Source of the DNA: Flavobacteriales bacterium
GTDB lineage: Bacteria; Bacteroidota; Bacteroidia; Flavobacteriales_F; PHOS-HE28
Assembly: GCA_016717225.1 (NCBI GenBank)
Contig: JADKGB010000002.1
Coordinates: forward strand, 372,001 to 436,000
Reading direction: 5' to 3'
Length of the DNA stretch: 64,000 bases
Of the stretch, positions 33,772 to 41,773 are shown piece by piece. Each line of letters begins with the position of its first letter. Within the stretch, counting starts at the first letter, position 1. A program made the position numbers and the translations under genes. The notes under the pieces are model-generated. The model did not search any database. It had not been told where the DNA came from and was given only the letters and a program-made list of their open reading frames with translations.

Positions 33772-35479
33772 GAAGTTGCGGGTAGGGATCTTGTGTGATG
33801 GACTCGAACTTGAGCAATGGCAGGCGGAATGCGTTCGTCTGGTGCTCGCCGTGGATGGCGTGGAACCCGTCGTGCTCGTCTTGTACGAGAAACCCGCCAG
33901 AAAAGCCAGTTCGTTCGTGCAGCGGGTGCTTCATCATCCCTGGCACATGGCGCTTTACCTGTGGTGGCGAAAGAACCGGTTCAAACCTGCGGCCTTAAGC
34001 AAGGTAGACGTCAGCGATCGACTAGCTCAGGTGCCGCGCGTTGCATGCAAACCGGTCGATCAGGGAACGGATCTGCCCTTCGAGCCGGATGATCTGAGGG
34101 CAATAGCCCATTATCGCCCGGATGTTCTTTTGAGTTTCGGATCCAATATCCTGAAAGGCGAGATCCTCACATTGCCCCGCTACGGCGTGTGGAGCTACCA
34201 TCACGGGGATGAGGAGAAATACCGCGGGCAGCCGCCAGGTTTTTGGGAGATCATGGATGGCGCCCCCGTGACCGGTGCCGTTCTGCAGCGGCTGACAGAG
34301 AAGCAGGACGGAGGGTTCATCCTCGCGAAGGGTTGGTTCCGAACCATCGACCACTCCCTTTCCGCATCCATTGATGCCGTGCTGATGGGAAGCGCAGGCT
34401 GGGCGGCTCAAGTATGCCGTGCACTGGTCGAGGATAAGTCCGATGCCGCAAATGGAAGGCCGAGCACAACCAATGCTGCGATCAAGAAATATCCAGGCAA
34501 TATTGACTTCATCAATTTTCTGATAACGCTCCACGGCAACAAGCGACGTTCTTTCCAGAGACTATCAAGTCAACGTTTGGAACGGAACTTCGGGGTCTTG
34601 TACCTGCCGATCTCGTCATTGCTGGATGCCCGTCCAAATTTGAACGTTCGCTGGCTACCAGCACCCAGTGAAGGTCAGTCCAGGTCGGCCCCATTCGGAT
34701 ACATGGCAGATGGACAACTGAACGTTCTTTATGAAAAGTTCGACCATGCGACAGGAAAAGGAGAGATCAGCCGTTTGAGACCTAAGCGCGATAATATCCT
34801 CAAACGTTCTAGAACGATGTTGACGAGCATTGGGCACTACAGCCATCCGTTCGTTCTTCAAAAAGATGATACCGTCAACGTAGTACCTGAATGCGGAGCG
34901 AATGATCGTGTGGAACTCTACCGGGTGAACGAAGCGAACGATTCATTGGAACTGCAGGGAACACTGTTGAACGAACGACTATCCGCTCCTACGTTGTTCG
35001 AACACAATGGGCTTTGGTGGATCATGGGTACGAAGCCGCCGTTGGATGATGTAGCGCTATACGCCTATTACGCCTCCTCGATGGAAGGCCCGTACTCACC
35101 CCACGCTATGCAACCATTGAAAATGGATATTCGCAGCGCACGACCTGCGGGCACGCCCTTCAAGCACGAAGGTGCGCTCTATAGACCAGCAGCGGATGTC
35201 AGTAAAACAGACGGTCGACGTGTTTCGATCATGCGCGTCACCGAACTCACACCAACAACTTTCCGCGAGGAATGGGTGAAGAACATAGGCCCACTGAAGG
35301 GCTCGGTATGGAATGCAGGACTGCACACGATCAGCGCTGTTGGCGAACAAACACTCGTGGAATGTGAGCGGTCCGTTCAAACAATATCACGGACGAAGCG
35401 ATCAAGCAAGGCGAAGAAGAGCGGAAAGCGCGAGAAGCTGGCCAAACCGGACGACGACGAGGAAGACGATCAAGAATGA
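33764..35479 (+). CDS. Formyltransferase domain fused to a predicted beta-propeller (GIPC transferase N-terminal-like)
   Basis: Residues 1-235 resemble Fmt/ArnA-type formyltransferases: DVLLSFGSNILKGEIL, then YHHGDEEKYRGQPPGFWEI with His146/His147, and Asp182 in TEKQDGGFIL, likely catalytic. Residues 260-540 contain repeats of the five-bladed glycosidase-like propeller called the glucosamine inositolphosphorylceramide transferase N-terminal domain (SHPFVLQKDDTVNVVPE, APTLFEHNGLWWIMG, HEGALYRPAADVS). A Lys-rich then Asp/Glu-rich tail (KPDDDEEDDQE) ends it. It probably N-formylates an amino sugar of a surface glycan; the propeller may bind or process the sugar. Confidence 0.78.
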   Translation: MGEKLRVGILCDGLELEQWQAECVRLVLAVDGVEPVVLVLYEKPARKASSFVQRVLHHPWHMALYLWWRKNRFKPAALSKVDVSDRLAQVPRVACKPVDQGTDLPFEPDDLRAIAHYRPDVLLSFGSNILKGEILTLPRYGVWSYHHGDEEKYRGQPPGFWEIMDGAPVTGAVLQRLTEKQDGGFILAKGWFRTIDHSLSASIDAVLMGSAGWAAQVCRALVEDKSDAANGRPSTTNAAIKKYPGNIDFINFLITLHGNKRRSFQRLSSQRLERNFGVLYLPISSLLDARPNLNVRWLPAPSEGQSRSAPFGYMADGQLNVLYEKFDHATGKGEISRLRPKRDNILKRSRTMLTSIGHYSHPFVLQKDDTVNVVPECGANDRVELYRVNEANDSLELQGTLLNERLSAPTLFEHNGLWWIMGTKPPLDDVALYAYYASSMEGPYSPHAMQPLKMDIRSARPAGTPFKHEGALYRPAADVSKTDGRRVSIMRVTELTPTTFREEWVKNIGPLKGSVWNAGLHTISAVGEQTLVECERSVQTISRTKRSSKAKKSGKREKLAKPDDDEEDDQE

Positions 35480-36732
35480 TCAAGCAGGTCACAGGAACCA
35501 TCGCCTCGCGCGTATTCGTTACGGCCATGAACCTGTTGGTAATGGTATTGGCCGGGCATTCTTTGGGCGCAGAAGGCTTGGGCGTCATAAGTCTGATCGT
35601 ACTTGGAATAACGCTGGTGATGTTGCCTGCGAATTTGATCGGTGGTGGTGCTTTGGTGTATTTGGTCCCACGTGCTCGGTTGTGGCAACTATTGAAGCCT
35701 GCGTACGCATGGGCGGTGCTCAGCACGGTGTGCTGCTTCATTCTTCTGCGTGTATTCCCCTTGGTTCCGATCGGTTACGAAAAACATGTGTGCGTGTTGG
35801 CATTCCTGCAAGCGTTGTACAGCATTCATTTGGGCGTCATCCTGGGCCAACAACGCATCGGACGGCACAATTTCATTACTGCCATGCACGCCGGAATGTT
35901 GCTGGCCTCGTTCGCCGCGCTACTATGGCCAACCGGACCTGTGAGCGCGATGGAATATGTGTATGCGAGCTATGCCGCCTTCACACTATCGGTAGTGCTG
36001 GGGGCTATCAATATCCGTTGGAACGACCCGCCCGCGGCGGAAGAACCCAAAGTGTTACGGACCATGTTGAGGCAGGGCATGCTGGTACAGGGAGCCAACG
36101 GTTTGCAGCTGCTCAACTACCGGCTGGCCTATTGGATCATTCAACGTTTCCAAGGAACGGCTTCGCTGGGTCTTTATAGCGTATGCAATCAACTCAGTGA
36201 GAGTGCATGGATCGCACCGCGAAGCTTGGGCTTGGTCCTCTTGAGCAGGGTGAGCAATATCGCGGACCGCGAGCACCAACGCTCGATCACCTTGACCACC
36301 GCGAAAGTCTCGGTTTGTATCGCGATCGCTTTTGTTCTGGTACTTGCGATAGTGCCTGACGTGATCTTTCGCATGGCTTTTGGCAATGAGATCAGCGGCC
36401 TGCATCCGATCATGTTCTTGTTGGCTCCCGGCATTTTGGCAATGGCCGCTTCGCAGGCGTTCAGCCATTACTTCAGCGGTACGGGGCAGAACAAACACAA
36501 CCTTATTGGTTCAGGCGCGGGTATGGTGGTTTCCGTGGGCATCGGTATCTGGTTGGTGCCCTCCATGGGATTGAACGGCGCTGCGATCACGGCGTCCTTG
36601 GCATACTCTACCAGCTTGATCTATCAGGTAACCGTCTTTATCGACAGAACGAAAAGCTCGCTGCGGGATCTGATGCCCAACAGCCGGGATGTGGCCCGGG
36701 CTCGGGAGCTTTGGAAAACGCTTCGGTCCTGA
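35476..36732 (+). CDS. Polysaccharide flippase (Wzx-like, MOP superfamily)
   Basis: The 418-residue protein has about twelve hydrophobic spans, starting TIASRVFVTAMNLLVMVLAGHSLGAEGLGVISL, a typical MOP-flippase start, and ending in a basic cytoplasmic tail. It would move lipid-linked sugar units across the inner membrane. It overlaps the formyltransferase gene by four bases (ATGA). Together with the GT4 gene it marks a short surface-glycan operon without a local polymerase. Confidence 0.88.
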   Translation: MIKQVTGTIASRVFVTAMNLLVMVLAGHSLGAEGLGVISLIVLGITLVMLPANLIGGGALVYLVPRARLWQLLKPAYAWAVLSTVCCFILLRVFPLVPIGYEKHVCVLAFLQALYSIHLGVILGQQRIGRHNFITAMHAGMLLASFAALLWPTGPVSAMEYVYASYAAFTLSVVLGAINIRWNDPPAAEEPKVLRTMLRQGMLVQGANGLQLLNYRLAYWIIQRFQGTASLGLYSVCNQLSESAWIAPRSLGLVLLSRVSNIADREHQRSITLTTAKVSVCIAIAFVLVLAIVPDVIFRMAFGNEISGLHPIMFLLAPGILAMAASQAFSHYFSGTGQNKHNLIGSGAGMVVSVGIGIWLVPSMGLNGAAITASLAYSTSLIYQVTVFIDRTKSSLRDLMPNSRDVARARELWKTLRS

Positions 36733-36839
36733 AGACCTTTCCCTGCCAAGCACATCCAGATCAGTGCACTGGCCTCATTGGTCACTTCTTGAACATCCCC
36801 GAACGGATCACGGATCCACCAGACTCTTGTCACTGCCGG

Positions 36840-37565
36840 TCAGTACAATGTCATGATATCCCGAATACCAGGAGGACGTGAACAGGTAAATCCTTCGCCA
36901 TATGGCACACCAATGATCCGTCCTACGTCGCGAGCGCGCCCTTCCAGTGTTGGGAGGAATTCGGGCACACTGATCGGTGAAACCGGCTCCGTACTGTCAG
37001 GGTCGAAGAACTGGCTTTTGAAACAACCGAGCGCTTCCATTTTTTGGGGCCAATAGGCTGAAACATCCACTACGATATGCGGATCGATCCAGCGATCCTG
37101 GATCATATGCAGAACAGAAACAGGACGCCACGGCTCTTGAGACACTCCATTGTGCACGGTAATGACCCTGCGCAGTCCACTCAGGAAAGAGGCCTCAGCA
37201 ACGAGCCCCGCCCCGCGACCATGATCCGGATGTCTATCGCGAATGGCATTGGCGATAAGTACTTGCGGGCGGTGCCTGCGAACACATTCGATCACCTTCA
37301 GCAGACTCGCTTCGTCAGCGCGAAAAAATCCATCCTGTAATCCAAGTTGGTAGCGGAACCGGGCACCAAGAACCCTCCTCCCTTCTTCCGCCTCGGCCCG
37401 TCGAATTTCGGGTGAGCCGCGTGTACCCAATTCGCCAGCTGTAAGCTCCACCAAGCCCACTGACTTCCCTTCGGCGGCATGCTTCAGTACGGTACCCCCG
37501 CACCCGATCTCCACATCATCAGGATGTGCGGTAATGCAGAGGATATCGACGCACTCGTTGCTCAC
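36840..37565 (-). CDS. bshB1: Bacillithiol biosynthesis deacetylase BshB1 (PIG-L family)
   Basis: The 241-residue LmbE/PIG-L deacetylase has the zinc motif ITAHPDDVEIGCGG, ELTAGELGTRGSPEIRR and IRDRHPDHGRG, plus the C-terminal VPYGEGF, all typical of BshB1. It deacetylates GlcNAc-malate, the product of BshA. I start it at GTG 37565, whose GTGA overlaps the glutathione peroxidase stop; an ATG at 37583 would add six residues inside that gene. Pairing with a peroxidase suggests a thiol redox unit. Confidence 0.9.
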   Translation of the reverse strand: MSNECVDILCITAHPDDVEIGCGGTVLKHAAEGKSVGLVELTAGELGTRGSPEIRRAEAEEGRRVLGARFRYQLGLQDGFFRADEASLLKVIECVRRHRPQVLIANAIRDRHPDHGRGAGLVAEASFLSGLRRVITVHNGVSQEPWRPVSVLHMIQDRWIDPHIVVDVSAYWPQKMEALGCFKSQFFDPDSTEPVSPISVPEFLPTLEGRARDVGRIIGVPYGEGFTCSRPPGIRDIMTLY

Positions 37566-38158
37566 TTCTTGCCATCCAGCCAAACCAACACAGGCTCGCT
37601 CAGCGGTTCAGCAGAACTCGCCAGAACAGTGTGGATCGTACCGTCCTCATTGATCAGATACTTCCCGAAATTCCACTTCACTTGACTATCCATCCACCCG
37701 TTCTGCGCTTTCTCAGTGAGCCATTGATACACAGGGTGCTTCGAATTGCCCTTTGTACTCACTTTGCTCATCATGGGAAAAGTGACGCCATAATTTTTCT
37801 GGCAAAAACCGGCGATCTCCGTTTCGCTTCCGGGTTCTTGTCCCCCGAAATCGTTACTGGGAAACCCTACTATCACAAATCCTTTGTCCTTGTATGTCTC
37901 GTAAAGTTCCTCCAATTGCTTGTACTGGGGCGTATAGCCACATTCGCTGGCAGTATTCACCACCATCACTTTTTTGCCTTTAAGCTGATCGAACGAATAA
38001 GGATTTCCGCTGATGTCAATGGCTGATAGACTGTAAAAGGACATGGCAGGATCTGCTTTCGCTGATGGGTCCTGGGCGGGAACCGTTAGGGGGTCTATGC
38101 GAACCGAATTGCCGCAAGAGAGCAATCCGAAACTGATAATGGAAAGAAGCTTTTTCAT
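37562..38158 (-). CDS. Glutathione peroxidase-family lipoprotein
   Basis: The 198-residue protein has a lipoprotein signal (FGLLSC, Cys15) and the GPx core: MVVNTASECGYTPQY with peroxidatic Cys73, IVGFPSNDFGGQEPGS, and VKWNFGKYLINEDG carrying the Trp/Asn pair. It is a cysteine, not selenocysteine, enzyme, probably thioredoxin-like in electron source. It is coupled to bshB1 by a four-base overlap, so bacillithiol or its pathway may be linked to peroxide defence. Confidence 0.9.
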   Translation of the reverse strand: MKKLLSIISFGLLSCGNSVRIDPLTVPAQDPSAKADPAMSFYSLSAIDISGNPYSFDQLKGKKVMVVNTASECGYTPQYKQLEELYETYKDKGFVIVGFPSNDFGGQEPGSETEIAGFCQKNYGVTFPMMSKVSTKGNSKHPVYQWLTEKAQNGWMDSQVKWNFGKYLINEDGTIHTVLASSAEPLSEPVLVWLDGKK

Positions 38159-38376
38159 GGCTGAACAACAAGCGAAGTTGCAGCTTGTTCGGGGTCCGCG
38201 AAGGTGGGGAAAGTCGCGGTAGTTTCGAAAAGAAGCATTTCGAAGACCCTAGAGCCGTTCCGACCGAACGGCTTCATCTCGTTGAACACCTTGACCACTG
38301 CACCGAAGCGCCGTATTCCCGACCAAACATAGAAGCCCATATCCACGCCATTGACAATTCCTGTGAAGGCTTCCAA
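38155..38376 (-). CDS. Possible small gene or gene remnant upstream of glutathione peroxidase
   Basis: A 73-residue frame overlapping the glutathione peroxidase ATG by four bases (ATGA). Codon choice looks coding (AAG GTG TTC AAC GAG ATG AAG), with sequence such as RRFGAVVKVFNEMKPFG. The only full-length start is TTG at 38376, right after an in-frame TGA; an ATG lies at codon 13. It could be a small protein, the tail of a lost gene, or chance. I recognise no family. Confidence 0.3.
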   Translation of the reverse strand: MEAFTGIVNGVDMGFYVWSGIRRFGAVVKVFNEMKPFGRNGSRVFEMLLFETTATFPTFADPEQAATSLVVQP

Positions 38377-38432
38377 GGATCAAATTGAAGTCGCAGGTAC
38401 CTTTCGGCCTGGATCTCGCGTAAGAAGCTGCC

Positions 38433-39260
38433 ATGCGTTCACTTTCCCTGCCCTATTTCCTGGTCTTGTCGCTGTGTTCGATCGCCCAACAGCAAGTTCG
38501 CATAACCAATGCAACGGTGTTGAACGATCCTTTGCCAATAGGCAAGAGTCGCGGCGCCGATGCGGCGCTGCAGGCAGCTGGTATTACCGCGGAACAGCAA
38601 GCATTGGTGTTGAAATACGGCAACAGTGACAATTGGCCAGAAGGCATCAAGAACGATTCTGCACGAAAAGCGAATGAGGCCTTTGTCCAGAACTATGCCT
38701 GCTTCCGGGTTGCAACGTTCGCTGAGGACAGTGTTACGAAAAGCATCATCATGGTGCCCGCGGCGAGCAACATCCACATGCCCGAAGCCATGCGCCCCTT
38801 GGCGGATTTCTACCTGTTGGTCCCTGAGCCATCGATCGCAGAGGTGAACTCCGGCAAACCGCGTCCAGAGATCAGCCGCGGCCCAAAATGGAAGAGGCTT
38901 CCTACAGCGAAGATCCTGAAGCCCGAGCAGCTTTATGCCACCTATGACCTGAGTACGGACAGCTTGGCCTTGGCCGCTCTGGCTCGGCGCGGAATGAGCC
39001 CTGCTGAGATCGACGCGGTGGTGTTCCGGAGTACTGACCGTAACTGGCCCGATGGGATCGACACGTTCGACGAACGCCAGAAATTGCTTCCCAAGTTTTC
39101 GAAGTACAAGGCTTTCGTGGGCGCCAAATGGGACGATAAGGTGTTATTGGTCATTCCTGTAGAAAAGAACAAGAAGCAACCTGTGCTCATGCGTCCCTAT
39201 GTGGATCTGTATTTCGTGTACGACAAAAGCGCGGTGCAGATCAAGGAGAAGAAGAAGTAG
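38433..39260 (+). CDS. Secreted protein of two diverged repeats, unknown family
   Basis: A 275-residue protein with a signal peptide (MRSLSLPYFLVLSLCSIAQ). It contains two copies of an about 90-residue unit. Copy 1 (about 43-135) has GITAEQQALVLKYGNSDNWPEGI and ends EAMRPLADFYLLV; copy 2 (about 175-265) has GMSPAEIDAVVFRSTDRNWPDGI and ends VLMRPYVDLYFVY. Shared landmarks are NWP-(D/E)-GI, a run ending in I-(M/P)-VP, and MRP-x-x-D-x-Y. It has no sorting domain, so it is probably periplasmic. I do not recognise the unit. Confidence 0.7.
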   Translation: MRSLSLPYFLVLSLCSIAQQQVRITNATVLNDPLPIGKSRGADAALQAAGITAEQQALVLKYGNSDNWPEGIKNDSARKANEAFVQNYACFRVATFAEDSVTKSIIMVPAASNIHMPEAMRPLADFYLLVPEPSIAEVNSGKPRPEISRGPKWKRLPTAKILKPEQLYATYDLSTDSLALAALARRGMSPAEIDAVVFRSTDRNWPDGIDTFDERQKLLPKFSKYKAFVGAKWDDKVLLVIPVEKNKKQPVLMRPYVDLYFVYDKSAVQIKEKKK

Positions 39261-39407
39261 CACTGGCCGCAGTCTCCAGGCCATAGTATCATCCACGTGA
39301 TAGGTGAGGATTGAGCCACTGGTTAAAATTTGTCGGATCGCGGCACCATCCAAGCGCACAGCGGAACTTGGTGCCTTCGGCCATTGGACTGTGGGCTTAC
39401 CGAACGA

Positions 39408-39415
39408 TACTTTCG
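39408..39415 (+). promoter_or_regulatory. Probable -7 element of the ccm operon
   Basis: TACTTTCG followed by CC ends four bases before the ccmB GTG at 39420. It fits the TAnnTTCG variant. If real, the ccmB message would have almost no leader. Confidence 0.35.
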
Positions 39416-39419
39416 CCGC

Positions 39420-40088
39420 GTGAATACCAGTGAGATCGTCCATGTATTGCGGCTTGAATGGCAGCTGGATAGACGCCAGAAGCATGCGTGGGGCAGTATG
39501 GCGTTATATGTTGTCAGTACCGTTTACACCTGCTACCTCGGAGTCAATCAGGTTACTTCAATACCTGTTTGGAACGCCTTGTTCTGGATCATCGTCCTGT
39601 TCGCCGCTTTCAACGCCTTAAGTCGCTCCTTTCAGCGGGAAGAAGGTGGGCGGCAACTATACCTGCACACGCTGGCACATCCACGCAGTGTGGTTCTTGC
39701 TAGAACGGCCTATAACGCAGCGGTAATGATCGTTCTGAGTTTGGTAAGCGCTGCAACGTACTCGCTCTTCATCGGGAATTCCGTGATGCAGGATGCCGAT
39801 CTTGGATTGTTCATCACAAGCGTGATCCTTGGAGGAATTGGCCTGGCATGCTCGCTCACGCTGATAGCCGCGATCGCTGCAAGAGCCGGAAGTGGGATCG
39901 GGCTTATGGCGATACTCGGGTTCCCGATCGTGCTGCCCATGCTGTTGGCCATGCTTCGCGCAAGCAAGTTGGCATTGGATGGGGTGGCGTGGTCAGTGGC
40001 TGGGAAATACCTGATCGGATTGGTGGCCATGGACGTTCTTGCTGTTGCCTTGGCCGCTATCCTCTTCCCATACCTTTGGCGCGACTGA
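39420..40088 (+). CDS. ccmB: Haem exporter permease CcmB
   Basis: The 222-residue inner-membrane protein has six spans and CcmB landmarks: EWQLDRRQKHAWGSM at the start, FAAFNALSRSFQREEGGRQLYL in the first cytoplasmic loop (ABC interaction region), and GFPIVLPMLLAML. It works with the ATPase CcmA and CcmC in System I cytochrome c maturation. The start is GTG 39420; no ATG exists at the conserved start. The stop overlaps the ccmC ATG. Confidence 0.9.
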   Translation: MNTSEIVHVLRLEWQLDRRQKHAWGSMALYVVSTVYTCYLGVNQVTSIPVWNALFWIIVLFAAFNALSRSFQREEGGRQLYLHTLAHPRSVVLARTAYNAAVMIVLSLVSAATYSLFIGNSVMQDADLGLFITSVILGGIGLACSLTLIAAIAARAGSGIGLMAILGFPIVLPMLLAMLRASKLALDGVAWSVAGKYLIGLVAMDVLAVALAAILFPYLWRD

Positions 40089-41143
40089 TGAAGCACTGGT
40101 GGTGGAAGATCCTGGCAACCCTGCTGTTGCTGTACGTGGTAGTGATCGGATTGCGGACACCGCTTGCTCCTGCCCTGATCGCCTGCACACCTGACCGGAT
40201 CGCTCCTGGAGATGTTCTGGTGAATGTTTGGGGTTACAACACGCGCTTCCAGGAGGGTATCGATGGTTCTTGGATCTCCAATGATGGGCAATGGGTATGT
40301 GTCAATGCCGCTCGGGTCGTTAGTGATGACCACGTTGAGCTCCGATTCAACGTTCCGCATGGTATGCGGTCTGAAATGAGCCATTTGGTCTTGCGCACTG
40401 CGGCGCACGGAGACCTGACCTATTTGAACGCATTTTACACCGAGGACAGGGGAAGTGGTATGTCGCAGCAGATAGCTGATGGTTGCCGTCCGGAAGCTTT
40501 GTCCAAGGCTTCAATAGGATCACATGAGAAGACTTTCCAATTCCCCGACCGCAATATCCTGAACGAGAGCATACGCAACTTGTTCTTCCACGTGCCAATG
40601 TGGTTTTCCATGGTGGTATTGATGGCGATCGGCGTTTGGAAAAGCATCCGCGTGTTGGGACGAAATGATCCGAACGATGATCGGTCAGCATTGGTGGCTG
40701 TGCAGGTCGGCTTGCTGTTCGGCGTATTCGGCCTCATCAGTGGATCGCTCTGGGCAAGAGTGACGTGGGAAACATGGTGGACAACCGACCCCAAACTGAA
40801 CGGAGCGGCAGCGGGTGTATTGATCTACCTGGCCTACTTGGTCCTTCGGGGAAGCGTTCCAGAACCTGCGAAACGTGCTCGATTATCAGCGATCTACAGC
40901 ATTTTCGCATTCACCTTCATGATGCTGTTCTTCTTCGTGCTTCCCCGGTTGAACGCCGTTGATTCATTGCACCCAGGAAATGGCGGCAATCCAGCGTTCA
41001 ACACCTATGACCTCGACAACGGGTTGCGCAGCGTGTTCTATCCTGCCTGCGCAGGGTGGATCCTTCTTGGTGTTTGGATGTACGATCTGCGCTCACGGGC
41101 AATGCGCCTTCAAAATATACTTACCGATGCGAACGATAATTAG
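40088..41143 (+). CDS. ccmC: Haem handling protein CcmC (with N-terminal extension)
   Basis: The 351-residue protein carries the CcmC core in its second half: FHVPMW with a haem-ligand-type His, the tryptophan-rich WARVTWETWWTTDPKL and a later SLHPGNGGNP containing the second His. About 150 residues lie before the core: one membrane segment, then an extracytoplasmic domain with strands, which is longer than in proteobacterial CcmC. CcmC passes haem to CcmE. It is coupled to ccmB (TGATG). Confidence 0.88.
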   Translation: MKHWWWKILATLLLLYVVVIGLRTPLAPALIACTPDRIAPGDVLVNVWGYNTRFQEGIDGSWISNDGQWVCVNAARVVSDDHVELRFNVPHGMRSEMSHLVLRTAAHGDLTYLNAFYTEDRGSGMSQQIADGCRPEALSKASIGSHEKTFQFPDRNILNESIRNLFFHVPMWFSMVVLMAIGVWKSIRVLGRNDPNDDRSALVAVQVGLLFGVFGLISGSLWARVTWETWWTTDPKLNGAAAGVLIYLAYLVLRGSVPEPAKRARLSAIYSIFAFTFMMLFFFVLPRLNAVDSLHPGNGGNPAFNTYDLDNGLRSVFYPACAGWILLGVWMYDLRSRAMRLQNILTDANDN

Positions 41144-41360
41144 GCTCGTGGTGTTCATCACTGCAGCCCTGCTGTGCGAGGCTACATTTGCACAAGGTGG
41201 CCAACAAAGCTGGCTGGTGGAAACCATGTACAAGAGTGGAAAGATCAATACCGTGATCACCATAGTGACGATATTCCTTGCTGGACTCACAGCGTGGATG
41301 TTCCTTATGGATCGAAAACTCCGCAAGTTGGAGCAGCAGCAGAGATCCGGTCGAGCCTGA
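41127..41360 (+). CDS. ccmD: CcmD-like small membrane protein
   Basis: A 77-residue protein with a signal-like first hydrophobic segment ending in FAQ, then a second membrane helix (INTVITIVTIFLAGLTAWMFLMD) followed by RKLRKLEQQQ, the usual CcmD pattern. It overlaps the ccmC end by 17 bases and precedes ccmE. CcmD helps release holo-CcmE from CcmABC. Confidence 0.75.
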   Translation: MRTIIRLVVFITAALLCEATFAQGGQQSWLVETMYKSGKINTVITIVTIFLAGLTAWMFLMDRKLRKLEQQQRSGRA

Positions 41361-41361
41361 T

Positions 41362-41751
41362 ATGAAACGCAGTCACATAATAGCCATCGTGATCATCGCC
41401 GTTGCGATCGCGGCGCTTTTGGGTTCGCTATGGGATAGCAGCAGTTACGCCGACCTGAACGAAGCATTCGCCGAACCCGGCAAGGAATTCCACGTGGTGG
41501 GCATGTTGGATCGGTCCGAGCCAGTTGTTTATGAACCAAGCGTGAATGCGAGCCTGACCGAATTCGGCATCAGTGACCTGAAGGGCCGCAAATGCAGGGT
41601 GAAATTGGCCATGGCCAAACCGAACGATCTCGACCGTAGTGAACGTGTGGTGCTTATAGGGCAAATTGCGGAGGATGGCACGTTCCACGCGAAGAACATG
41701 CTGTTGAAGTGCCCCAGCAAATACAACGAGGAGAACAAGATCTCCGGCTAG
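41362..41751 (+). CDS. ccmE: Cytochrome c maturation haem chaperone CcmE, CxxxY type
   Basis: A 129-residue protein with one N-terminal membrane anchor and a beta-barrel (OB) domain: FHVVGMLDR, VVLIGQIAEDGTFHAKNMLLKCPSKY. The haem-attachment residue is Cys117 (C-x3-Tyr121) instead of the His of the HxxxY form in E. coli. This CxxxY variant is known in some archaea and Desulfovibrio. It lies one base after ccmD. Confidence 0.9.
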   Translation: MKRSHIIAIVIIAVAIAALLGSLWDSSSYADLNEAFAEPGKEFHVVGMLDRSEPVVYEPSVNASLTEFGISDLKGRKCRVKLAMAKPNDLDRSERVVLIGQIAEDGTFHAKNMLLKCPSKYNEENKISG

Positions 41752-41773
41752 CGCGATCGGAGCACCGACAGAT

